A program made the position numbers and the translations under genes. From the NCBI RefSeq assembly GCF_946902915.1, contig NZ_CAMPPY010000008.1, positions 30,106 through 94,105 of the forward strand: a stretch of DNA of 64,000 nt. Direction: 5' to 3'. The stretch comes from Streptococcus sp. Marseille-Q5986. GTDB lineage: Bacteria > Bacillota > Bacilli > Lactobacillales > Streptococcaceae. The notes beneath the pieces were generated by a model. That model had not been told where the DNA came from and searched no databases. It worked only from the letters and a program-made list of their open reading frames with translations. Shown here one piece after another: positions 29,651 to 37,136 of the stretch; position 1 is the first letter of the stretch; each line of letters starts with the position of its first letter.

Positions 29651-29976
29651 AACCTAGGACAAAATAGTTCTCAACCACAAAAAAGCTAGAGATTTCCAAT
29701 TGCAGAACTCTAGCTTTTTCATTTTAAGGGCTCTCTTATTGTATTTTAGGAGCTGATTTGCCATAAGTACCAATCCCATGTCAATTCTCACTTGACGCAT
29801 CCCTCTCAGATTCCCTCTCTTGTACCCCAAACAAGCCTTTATCTATCCAAAGACAATCTTGCGTTGAGCGAAAATCTGTCTACCTTGGGGAGATAAAAGC
29901 GCCTGGCATTCTTTATTTTTTAAGTGCTGATAGCCTTCATTCATATACAGTCCCTTTTGAGGAGCTGATTCAGAAC
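29651..29976 (-). mobile_element. 3' remnant of IS1182-family element
   Basis: It begins with the inverted end AACCTAGGAC and reproduces, in the opposite orientation, the last 330 or so bases of the element at 4200-5590, with a few substitutions and a deletion of about a dozen bases. It is cut at the boundary of the IS5-family element. Confidence 0.85.
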
Positions 29977-30748
29977 CTGTATTCACAAAATGATAGAGCC
30001 TTTAAAAGCCGATTAATGTGTGAAAGTTTGACAAAAGCAAGCTCTGACGATACGGATTTTTCAACATCCTTAGCTAATCTTCGAGAGTGATTCAACCAAG
30101 AAAAAGTTCGCTCAACAACCCAAGGTTTGGGGATGATTTGCCAGCTGTCCTTGATTTTTTCAGAAATATCTACTGGGCAACCAAACTCCTTCACCATCAT
30201 CTCCTCAGAGCTTTTACGATAACCAGCATCGGCTGAAAAAGCCTTGATGGTTGGGAATTGTAGCATCACTTTGCGAGCCACTAAAAAGCCTGATTTTGTG
30301 TCGTGCAAATGAGCTGCATGAACCACCACATCAAGAAGATTTCCCATAGTATCCACAAGGATGTGGCGCTTCCTCCCTTTGACTTTCTTACCGCCATCAA
30401 TCCCACGTTCCTCTGCAGCATCTGTTGTTTTCACGCTTTGAGAATCAATGATAGCATAGGTTGGAGGGGCTGCTCTACCAGCTTTCAGTCGCTTTTTTTA
30501 ACCAGTTCCGTCAAAATGGTGTCCCACAAGCCGCTCTCTCTGGCACGACGAAAGAAACTCCAGACAGTTGGGGAAGGAGGGAAATCATGAGGGAGCATAC
30601 GCCATTGGCAACCTGTTTTAGTGATATACAAGGTGGCGTTCACGAGTTCTCGTTTAGCCCACTTATAGGTGCGATGTTGGGAGAAATAGGGTTCAAGTTT
30701 AGCCCATTCTTGATCGGTTAAATCGGTATCATATGCTTTTCGTATCAC
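29970..30748 (-). CDS. IS5-family (IS427-type) transposase made by -1 frameshift
   Basis: Two frames. orfA from 30748 (DUF4096 domain, TDLTDQEWAKLEPYF, GCQWRMLPHDFPP) ends at 30485. orfB carries the DDE region (SVKTTDAAEERGIDGGKK, KAFSADAGYR, WVVERTFSW). They join through an A AAA AAG slippery stretch near 30496 by a -1 shift, giving a continuous product of about 260 residues. Sequence between the frames (KRLKAGRAAPPTYAIIDSQ) is intact, so the element may be active. The orfB stop lies 7 bases outside the element end. Confidence 0.8.
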
Positions 30749-30780
30749 ATCTTTAGTTTAACATTTTTTTGTGAATACAG
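29977..30780 (-). mobile_element. IS5-family insertion sequence, 804 bp
   Basis: Inverted ends CTGTATTCACAAAA at 29977-29990 and its complement ending at 30780. No obvious target duplication: the flanks are GAAC and ATTC. It splits IS1182 remnant sequence on the left from unrelated small ORFs on the right. Confidence 0.8.
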
Positions 30781-30854
30781 ATTCTTAATCCTATTTCCTC
30801 TTCCAATAATTGGAATAGCTCATTTGAATATTGCTTACAAAACATTGAAGTCAT
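30781..30854 (-). pseudogene. unknown ORF cut by the IS5-family element
   Basis: Opens at ATG 30854 (MTSMFCKQYSNELFQLLEEE) and runs into the IS5-family element after about 25 codons. It starts 9 bases after the stop of the 27-residue ORF upstream. No recognisable domain in the short part left. Confidence 0.4.
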
Positions 30855-30863
30855 TACTTTAAA

Positions 30864-30947
30864 TTAATCTTCAAATACTATTCCTCTATTTTGAAACTCT
30901 GTAACAATCTCTTCAATTTCTTTGTCTAATATATCTCTTAATTTCAT
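30864..30947 (-). CDS. 27-residue peptide ORF, unknown
   Basis: ATG 30947 preceded by AGAGGGGAACACC; the product is acidic (MKLRDILDKEIEEIVTEF...), without a signal or GG motif. Possible leader or small regulatory peptide of the truncated downstream gene. Low certainty because of its size. Confidence 0.4.
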   Translation of the reverse strand: MKLRDILDKEIEEIVTEFQNRGIVFED

Positions 30948-31025
30948 GGTGTTCCCCTCTCTTGCTATTTGATATAACATAAAGCATGACTAATTAAAAT
31001 TTTCTCAATTTATTTTCCCCCAGTC

Positions 31026-31708
31026 TCAACATTTACTTCTTACCTTACTCCACTCACCAAACAGAAACTCTTTGAGCTTGATACAATGGACAATTGTCTT
31101 TCTAGTTCGCTTTTTCCATGGAGAAAGATAGCTATTGGATTTTGGCTCATTCACTTTCCTTTCGTCAGTGTGCAAACATTTCGACCTAAGGCACAGTCAA
31201 ACTCATTCTCACTATAATCATATAAACTCATTAAGCTACCATTCACATTTCTGATGTTTTTAGTATGTACTCAATACCGTCCAAGTAGCACCTGTAACAC
31301 TCAAGCTCTTCAAAAGTAGTCACTAGATAAATGTTGGTATTCACCATATCAGATAAGGCGCCGCTCATTACAATCCAGTGATTGCTCTCATCATTAAAGA
31401 CGAGGTTCTGGCTTTCTTGATAACAATAGTGATGAGTTAGGAGATTTGTTCAACGTTTCTTAACAATCTCCATTTTTAAAGTCAGTTTATTATTTTCCCA
31501 CTAGATTTAATATTTTTTCTTTCCCAACAATATTCACATACGATACATTGAATTTTTGGCAGATCGTGTCTATTAATTCTGTTGAAATTATACTTGTTCC
31601 CTTTTCATAACGGCTAAGGCTATTGGGTGAAATGCTTATAATTCGTGCAAATTCTGGACGTGTCAGGTCATGTGCCTTTCGTATGAATTTTATATTGTTT
31701 CCAATCAT
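31026..31708 (-). pseudogene. decayed pezAT copy
   Basis: PezA frame from 31708 (MIGNNIKFIRKAHDLTRPEFARI) ends at 31490 and is followed in broken frames by recognisable PezA C-terminal sequence (SNHWIVMSGALSDMVNTNIYLV). Next comes the PezT start (MSLYDYSENEF) and, after loss of the whole kinase core, its C-terminal end (KEFLFGEWSKV, near 31040-31070). It parallels the intact pair at 35389-36635. No Walker A remains. Confidence 0.8.
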
Positions 31709-32027
31709 GGCATGCTTCTTTTACTCGATAATACTATTATAACATTTAGAAATTAAAAAACAGATTCTAAATCAATAGAACATATAATTCTAAAATTAAA
31801 ATTTTTCGTGATAATTCTATAAAATGTTGCTTTTCTAATAAATTTGTACTTGTTTTCTTCAAACTATACAAATATCACGTTGTTGTAAGTTTGTAATTAA
31901 CTCAAAAGTATTAGATATAATTTTAAAACAGTGTTTTAAGCCATAGTTGGCCAATACTATAGTTTGCTATTTAATTCTAACTAAAAAAATCATTATACAA
32001 ATCAAACAACTAAAAATGAATTTATGG
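31709..32027. other. AT-rich intergenic region left of the invertible segment
   Basis: Very AT-rich, no convincing ORF. It holds the regulatory region of the decayed pezA (near 31720-31790) and leads into the promoter at 32025-32033. Confidence 0.5.
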
Positions 32028-32033
32028 TATACT
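32025..32033 (+). promoter_or_regulatory. fixed promoter outside the left inverted repeat
   Basis: Extended -10 TGGTATACT. Its last base is the first base of the 42-bp repeat; predicted start near 32040 lies inside the repeat. No good -35. It reads into the invertible segment. Confidence 0.65.
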
Positions 32034-32074
32034 AGTGATAATAAATTGTTATCGGTAGGAAAATACTATGGAAA
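32033..32074 (+). repeat. left 42-bp inverted repeat (recombination site)
   Basis: Identical to the complement of 34061-34102. Begins TAGTGATAATAAATTG and ends CTATGGAAA. Contains the imperfect dyad GATAA-7 bases-TTATC (32036-32052), the form expected for a tyrosine recombinase core, then AGGA and ATG 32068. Confidence 0.85.
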
Positions 32075-32844
32075 TAAAAATAATTGATAAAATTCTATCT
32101 CAAAAATGTTTTTGGACAATTATTTTTACTTGTTGGGTTTTTATTGGAATTATAGTATCAATTTTTGATTCATCACTAAGATACAATTATATATATGTTC
32201 TCGGAGTAAATTCTCTATTGTTAACCCAGATTATCACATATCAAAATTTAATGAAAAAAGAAATAATCCTTAAAACATCTATTTCAGGTACTAAAGTCAA
32301 TAATTTTCCACTATTTTCAATATTCAGCAAAAATAATAGTTATCTAAACAAATGGTATAGTATATCTATTTGTTTTGTAATTGGTTTAATTTATTTCATT
32401 TCACTAGTATTATTAAAGGTTCTTATCTTGCAGGAGCTAATTACAATCTATGGTGCAATCACTTTAATTCTAACTGTATTTATTGCAATACAACTGTATA
32501 TAAAGTATATACTTTATATTTTCACATTAAGGAAAATTTCAAAATTAGACTTTATTTCATTAGTACCCATTTCCCTACATAATCCATCTGAATCTGATTG
32601 GATAGTTAAATTTACCGATAATATGAGTTCATTTAGTAATTATTTTGGAATTTTAGGTATTGTTTATACTGCTCTATTCTATTTAACAACCCCACTATCT
32701 GCTATTAAATTTACTGGGAATACATTAGTAATAGATACAGCTAATAACTTAGTATTTATAATTACTTGGGGAATAATTTTTATACTGATTGGTTTGGTTA
32801 TTTATTTTTTGATTATCTTTGGAAAAAATATATTAAAGAGATAA
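32068..32844 (+). CDS. polytopic membrane protein, unknown function (gene A of invertible pair)
   Basis: 258 residues with about six hydrophobic segments (residues about 15-35, 45-65, 100-125, 130-155, 190-215, 230-255) and no recognised domain. Codons 1-2 (ATGGAA) and the first base of codon 3 come from the 42-bp repeat. It is currently the gene behind the strong outside promoter. Base composition is much more AT-rich than the core genes, suggesting transfer. Confidence 0.7.
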   Translation: MEIKIIDKILSQKCFWTIIFTCWVFIGIIVSIFDSSLRYNYIYVLGVNSLLLTQIITYQNLMKKEIILKTSISGTKVNNFPLFSIFSKNNSYLNKWYSISICFVIGLIYFISLVLLKVLILQELITIYGAITLILTVFIAIQLYIKYILYIFTLRKISKLDFISLVPISLHNPSESDWIVKFTDNMSSFSNYFGILGIVYTALFYLTTPLSAIKFTGNTLVIDTANNLVFIITWGIIFILIGLVIYFLIIFGKNILKR

Positions 32845-32860
32845 TAAAAAAATAAAAAGA

Positions 32861-33058
32861 ATGCAACTAAAGGAATATGATATTATTGATTACAGTAATA
32901 AACAACTTAATAAAGATTATATTGAACTATTTAAACTCTATAAAGATTCCCCGAACTTTCCACAGTTATTCAATGGAAAAACACTCAATCCGATAGGTTA
33001 CATCCCCATTTTGATAAATCTATATAGGTTACTTCAACCATTTTTATCACAAAATTAG
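32861..33058 (+). CDS. hypothetical 65-residue protein
   Basis: Starts 17 bases after the membrane protein gene; poor RBS (AAAAAGA). No membrane segment or recognised domain, and no C-terminal Trp as in ComX-type pheromones. It would be co-expressed with gene A and inverts with it. May not be a real gene. Confidence 0.35.
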   Translation: MQLKEYDIIDYSNKQLNKDYIELFKLYKDSPNFPQLFNGKTLNPIGYIPILINLYRLLQPFLSQN

Positions 33059-33065
33059 TGTTGTT

Positions 33066-33098
33066 AAAAGAGCAGAGAATTCCAATCTCTGCTCTTTT
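33066..33098. terminator. bidirectional terminator between convergent genes
   Basis: Perfect 13-base stem AAAAGAGCAGAGA / TCTCTGCTCTTTT around a 7-base loop. It works for both convergent transcripts, so either orientation of the segment is insulated. Confidence 0.85.
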
Positions 33099-33101
33099 AT
33101 C

Positions 33102-34067
33102 TTAATAAATCCCCGCTCTCACCTTCGCTAATTTAATTGAATAATCAATAAAATAATTTAACCTTTCCATAGAGTGATTTTTTTCTAAAACTTCACATTG
33201 TTTTTTAATATCAAACTCAATTAACGAAACTTCATTTTTTATATGTTTTAACATATTATACTTATTCAATAAAATTTCTATATTAGTCACCTTATCTTTA
33301 TTCTGAAGTCTCATTTTTTCTTTATTAGAGAGAAAATGTTCAAGGTAAACGTAACATAAATTTTTCCTACTTTTATTAACATCAAAATTATAATTCCCTT
33401 TGTATTTTACAGTGAACTCAGGATTAAAGTATGCTTCGCAATCATTTAGTAATTGAAATAAGTAGCCTAATTTATAACCAATAATTGCTAAATGTTGATT
33501 GTCTAATTCAGGATCATATGATTTCATGCCAATCACTAAACAATTTTGAATAACTTGTGAAGTTTGGTTATCTAAGATTTCTTGTATTTTATCAATACTT
33601 ACATTCATATCAATATTCAATTCTTGCATTGTTCCCTGACACATTCTAATAATCATATGGCTAAATACCCTAATTGTAGAATCATCAATTTCAGATAATA
33701 ATTCAATACACTTTCCTAATAAAAAAACTGTGATTACTAAGGCTTCGTTGATAGAATATTGCTTATGTACTGTGTATATGCCATGCCTTTTATCGTCTTG
33801 ATCGATAATATCATCAATAATAATAGAGGATTTATGAATTAACTCAATAGCTATTGCAGATTTGTAAACTTTTTCATTTAGATTTTCAGAAAACAACTTA
33901 TAGCCATAATATGTCAATAACGGTCTAAAACGGCTCCCATTCACTACTTGAAGTATTTCATGATATTGTACTGGTAATTCAAACAGTATTGATTTAATCT
34001 TAGAATCAATACGGAACAAAAAATCTTTTTCTTCACTATTTAACGTAATTATTGGTGTCTTTTCCAT
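33102..34067 (-). CDS. polyprenyl diphosphate synthase-like protein, ComQ-like (gene B of invertible pair)
   Basis: 321 residues, all-helical isoprenyl synthase fold. The first aspartate-rich motif is intact (DDIIDQDDKRHG, about 87-98) with an upstream RFRPLLTYYG substrate block. The second is degenerate (FQLLNDCEAY instead of DDxxD), as in ComQ-type peptide prenyltransferases. Whether it makes a prenyl diphosphate or modifies a peptide is not shown. It starts inside the right 42-bp repeat with the same RBS and ATGGAAA as gene A. In the present orientation only a weak TATAGT lies upstream, so it is probably off or low. Confidence 0.65.
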   Translation of the reverse strand: MEKTPIITLNSEEKDFLFRIDSKIKSILFELPVQYHEILQVVNGSRFRPLLTYYGYKLFSENLNEKVYKSAIAIELIHKSSIIIDDIIDQDDKRHGIYTVHKQYSINEALVITVFLLGKCIELLSEIDDSTIRVFSHMIIRMCQGTMQELNIDMNVSIDKIQEILDNQTSQVIQNCLVIGMKSYDPELDNQHLAIIGYKLGYLFQLLNDCEAYFNPEFTVKYKGNYNFDVNKSRKNLCYVYLEHFLSNKEKMRLQNKDKVTNIEILLNKYNMLKHIKNEVSLIEFDIKKQCEVLEKNHSMERLNYFIDYSIKLAKVRAGIY

Positions 34068-34102
34068 AGTATTTTCCTACCGATAACAATTTATTATCAC
34101 TA
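34061..34102 (-). repeat. right 42-bp inverted repeat (recombination site)
   Basis: Exact inverted copy of 32033-32074. The flanks differ immediately outside (TTTGTA versus GGTATAC), and the coding sequences differ immediately inside. Confidence 0.85.
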
Positions 34103-34129
34103 TACAAAGCACCCAAATAAGTTTATAAT
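34101..34129 (+). promoter_or_regulatory. promoter of recombinase gene
   Basis: TATACA (34101-34106), 17-base spacer, TATAAT (34124-34129). The -35 touches the right repeat, so recombinase bound there could repress its own gene (inference). Confidence 0.5.
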
Positions 34130-34157
34130 AGCATGATTATTGATAAAGGAGATTTTT

Positions 34158-35054
34158 ATGGATTATAAACTTATTTCTACTTACTTAGATTATTGCAAAA
34201 CTCATAAGCGTTTGAGTTCACACACGATTCGCGCTTATAAGAATGATCTTATGCAATTTTATAACTCAGACTATGATAATATCGAATCCTATATAGAACA
34301 GTTGACACAATCTAACATAAAAACGAATACATTAAGAAGAAAAATTGCTTGTATGAAGGTGTTTTATAACTATCTAAAATACCAGAACATAATTGAAGAG
34401 AATCCCTTCAATCAATTGCGCTTTCAATTTAGAACTGAAAAAGTATTGCCTAAAACGATTCCGTATGACATTCTGAAAAGCATTTTTATATATTTAGAAC
34501 AGAAAGTAATTGTATCTAAAACTGACTATCAAAAACAACACGCTGAAAGAAATCTACTAATTATTTCACTTTTACTTTCAACAGGCATCAGAATTTCTGA
34601 ACTTTGCCACATTCATCTCAAAGACATTAATCTTTCCAATAAGACACTCTATATTATAGGAAAGGGTAAGAAAGAACGTATCCTATTTTTAGGAGATCAA
34701 AAAACATTCAATTTATTAGAAACATATATAAATAAAACCGGAAAGGAATCTAATGATTTCCTATTTCCAGGGAAACATTCGCCTAAACCATTGTCAGAGC
34801 AAAGTGTACGTTTAATTTTAAAGAGAATCGTTGAACAAAATAGCTTATCTAAAACTATTACACCACATATGTTTAGACATAGCTTTGCAACAATGCTTCT
34901 AGATAGTGATGTAGATATTCGATATATTCAACAAATTCTTGGACATAGTTCTATATCAATCACACAAATCTATACTCACGTATCTCATTCAAAACAAAAA
35001 GAAATACTTAGTTCTTTCAATCCTATGTCAGTGATTCATTCTGAAATCGAGTAA
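34158..35054 (+). CDS. tyrosine recombinase (XerC/D-like), probable invertase
   Basis: 298 residues from ATG 34158, chosen because AAAGGAG lies 7-8 bases upstream (a TTG 18 bases earlier is in frame but lacks an RBS). N-terminal SAM-like core-binding domain, then the catalytic domain: Arg in STGIRISELC, Lys in GKGKKER, HxxR in HMFRHSFAT, His in LGHSSISIT and the Tyr nucleophile in IYTHVS. All catalytic residues are present. Placed 56 bases from the right repeat, it is the obvious candidate to invert 32033-34102. No xis-like gene or ICE ends are adjacent. Confidence 0.85.
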   Translation: MDYKLISTYLDYCKTHKRLSSHTIRAYKNDLMQFYNSDYDNIESYIEQLTQSNIKTNTLRRKIACMKVFYNYLKYQNIIEENPFNQLRFQFRTEKVLPKTIPYDILKSIFIYLEQKVIVSKTDYQKQHAERNLLIISLLLSTGIRISELCHIHLKDINLSNKTLYIIGKGKKERILFLGDQKTFNLLETYINKTGKESNDFLFPGKHSPKPLSEQSVRLILKRIVEQNSLSKTITPHMFRHSFATMLLDSDVDIRYIQQILGHSSISITQIYTHVSHSKQKEILSSFNPMSVIHSEIE

Positions 35055-35388
35055 GAGACATTTCGAAGGTTACAGTTTACTTCATCTTAAATTAATGTTT
35101 GTAGTTTGACTCTAGTTAATAGATTTTATACTCAACAAAAGCAAAAAGCATACAAAACTCCACTTTGAATCAGTATTTATACTATGAACTCCATAATTGT
35201 TTTTCTAAAATATAACCTTCAAATATCCTTAAATATAGATGAGGAAAAACTCAATCTCAAAAAATGGAGTAAATCTTCCTACAAGAAAACGCATAGTATC
35301 AAGTTTTTTCAACACCTAATACTATACGTTTTTCTGATTTTAAAGACTTTTTTCAATCCTAAATAGACTATATTTTAAAATTCGTGAT
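35055..35388. other. gene-free stretch with a long imperfect hairpin
   Basis: No convincing gene. An inverted repeat near 35286-35337 has arms AAAACGCATAGTAT and ATACTATACGTTTT around a 20-odd-base loop. It could be a terminator between the convergent recombinase and pezT genes, or the remnant of a small repeat element. Confidence 0.5.
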
Positions 35389-36159
35389 CTAACAATCATT
35401 TCGATTAGTTAAATCTTCCAATCTTTCTTCTCCCACCTTCAACATCTCTTCCTCTACCTTGCTCCATTTTCCGAAGAGGTATTCTTGTAGCACTTTTGCT
35501 GCTGAAATTTTATCTTCTCCTGAATCATATACACAACTTCTATCTCGTTGATAAATTTGAATTCTTTCAAAGATAGCCAATTCTTCCAATTGTCGTGTAT
35601 TATCAACTAGATGATTTACAATGAAATCATGATGTTCTTTTGGAGTTGCGCGTGCTTGATTTGGATTGATAGCGTACAGTTCTTCGTATCGGATAAGAGT
35701 GCTTAGATAGGACAGTTCTGGCTTTGTCACAATTAAAGCTAATTGTACTTCATATCCCTTATTTTTCAAGAGTTGTGCCGTTTTCTTTGGAACATAAACT
35801 GTTCGTAAAGTTCCCTCTATCAAAAGATTGTATCCCAAATGACTCAATTTTGTTACTAAAGACTCTACCATTTTGCCTGCAAAATCTTTGGTGTATTCTA
35901 CACTATCTTTGCCATATTCTTGCTGAAGCTCTAAATAGTGTGGATGCTGAGAACGAAAACTATCACCATCTATGATAACAATATTTCCTTGAAATTCTTT
36001 CTGTTTAATACGATGAATTGTAGTCTTTCCAGCACCACTTTGCCCTCCAAGCAAAATCGCTATAGCTTGCTTACTGGATTTTTTTCCTCTTGTCAGTGAG
36101 CGAAGATTCCGTGCTAAAGCCTGTTTGAATTCACTATCGGTATAATCTTGGATTTCCAT
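35389..36159 (-). CDS. pezT: PezT, zeta-type toxin
   Basis: 256 residues. UDP-N-acetylglucosamine kinase toxin that blocks wall synthesis. Walker A GGQSGAGKTT (about 38-47), IDGDSFRSQHP with the catalytic Asp, and EGTLRTV are present, so it looks active. The ATG overlaps the pezA stop by one base. The pair stabilises islands and ICEs in pneumococci. Confidence 0.93.
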   Translation of the reverse strand: MEIQDYTDSEFKQALARNLRSLTRGKKSSKQAIAILLGGQSGAGKTTIHRIKQKEFQGNIVIIDGDSFRSQHPHYLELQQEYGKDSVEYTKDFAGKMVESLVTKLSHLGYNLLIEGTLRTVYVPKKTAQLLKNKGYEVQLALIVTKPELSYLSTLIRYEELYAINPNQARATPKEHHDFIVNHLVDNTRQLEELAIFERIQIYQRDRSCVYDSGEDKISAAKVLQEYLFGKWSKVEEEMLKVGEERLEDLTNRNDC

Positions 36160-36635
36160 TAGGCTACCATCCGTTTTTCAGATATCTCTAACATACGTTC
36201 AATTCCATCCAAATAGCCGCTATACCTCTCTATTTCATCAAAATTTTCAACTAAATAGATATTCGTATGAATCAAATCAGAAAGATCATCACTCATTAAA
36301 ATCCAAGGATTAGATTCATCATCAATGCTAATTCCCTGACTATCTTGATAACGATAAAGTCGAGATAGTAGATTAGCACCTCTTTCTTTCACAATTTCAA
36401 TTTTTAAAGTCAATTCATAATCTTCAACAGGATTGAGCATTTTATCTTCTCCTACGATATCGATATAAGATACATTAAACTTCTGACAAATGATATCTAT
36501 TAGTTCCGTAGAGACTGAACTCGTTCCATTTTCATAACGACTTAAGCTATTTCGAGAAATTCCTACAATTCGGGCAAATTCAAGTTGTGTTAAGTCATGT
36601 GTTTTACGTAAGGATTTTATGTTCTTTCCAATCAT
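36159..36635 (-). CDS. pezA: PezA, antitoxin and operon repressor
   Basis: 158 residues from ATG 36635 (MIGKNIKSLRKTHDL), with AAAGGAG upstream. N-terminal Cro/C1 HTH (LTQLEFARIVGISRNSLSRYENG); the C-terminal helical part binds PezT. A longer open frame upstream is rejected for lack of RBS and because it crosses the -10. Confidence 0.93.
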   Translation of the reverse strand: MIGKNIKSLRKTHDLTQLEFARIVGISRNSLSRYENGTSSVSTELIDIICQKFNVSYIDIVGEDKMLNPVEDYELTLKIEIVKERGANLLSRLYRYQDSQGISIDDESNPWILMSDDLSDLIHTNIYLVENFDEIERYSGYLDGIERMLEISEKRMVA

Positions 36636-36662
36636 GGCAAACTCCTTTATTTTTCTAAATCC

Positions 36663-36704
36663 ATTATAGCATAAAAAAGCAGAACGCACCAAAATTGGTG
36701 CGTT
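36663..36704 (-). promoter_or_regulatory. pezAT promoter and PezA operator
   Basis: TATAAT at 36668-36663. A perfect palindrome AACGCACCAA-AA-TTGGTGCGTT at 36683-36704 covers the -35 (TTGGTG, 18-base spacer). Placement fits autorepression by PezA. Confidence 0.75.
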
Positions 36705-36738
36705 ATTTCTTGTTTTTCTATCTAGACTTTACTTCTAT

Positions 36739-36778
36739 AAAAGCCACCTAAAGAGTTATTCCTTTTTAGGTGGCTTTT
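36739..36778. terminator. bidirectional terminator
   Basis: AAAAGCCACCTAAA / TTTAGGTGGCTTTT stem between the 75-residue gene (minus) and the pezAT promoter. Confidence 0.8.
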
Positions 36779-36787
36779 CTCAAAATA

Positions 36788-37015
36788 CTATACATTAAAA
36801 TACTCTTGTTTAATTTTTGTAAGCAGATTGTTAGCAACAGAAGTTACACCAACATGCATCAGTTCAGGATCAGAATAATCCAGATTACGAGCATAGCCTT
36901 CTGCAACAGTCTGAGCAATACGCTCATCCAATTTATAATTGGAGGTTTTTAATAGTGCATGAAATAATTCTGAACTATATAGTTTAATATTATTTTCCAA
37001 TGATACTACTGCCAT
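36788..37015 (-). CDS. 75-residue protein, probable partner of the DUF3990 gene (DUF3791-like)
   Basis: Acidic/helical small protein (MAVVSLENNIKLYSSELFHA). It lies about 120 bases downstream of the DUF3990-type gene on the same strand. DUF3791-type proteins accompany DUF3990 genes in many Firmicutes; assignment here is by context and length and is weak. It would be the antitoxin of a pair if that is what this is. Confidence 0.5.
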   Translation of the reverse strand: MAVVSLENNIKLYSSELFHALLKTSNYKLDERIAQTVAEGYARNLDYSDPELMHVGVTSVANNLLTKIKQEYFNV

Positions 37016-37136
37016 TTTTGCAACTCCTCTCCTGTTTTTGATTGATAAACCTTCTCTATTTTCATTATATCACAAAAAGATTGGTTGTGAATGGATAATT
37101 GTTTAAAAGAATAGGGTTTTCTAAACTCATCAAGCA

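Larger units (their letters stand above)
32033..34102. other. putative invertible DNA segment (2,070 bp)
   Basis: Bounded by perfect 42-bp inverted repeats (32033-32074 and 34061-34102), which contain the RBS, start codon and next two bases-plus of both outer genes. The genes inside converge on a bidirectional terminator. A tyrosine recombinase gene begins 56 bases to the right. Inversion would exchange which coding sequence follows the outside promoter at 32025, keeping RBS and frame intact. Confidence 0.7.

Noticed and set aside
32861..33058. 65-residue ORF as a ComX-type pheromone for the ComQ-like enzyme
   Set aside because: No C-terminal Trp and poor RBS; kept only as a weak hypothetical gene.
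32033..34102. Explanation of the 42-bp repeats as terminal repeats of an insertion sequence
   Set aside because: They carry RBS and start codons of both genes pointing inward, there is no transposase inside, and no target duplication flanks them.
35184..35366. 60-codon ORF after the recombinase gene
   Set aside because: Composition reflects AT-rich DNA and includes the long inverted repeat; no RBS or domain.
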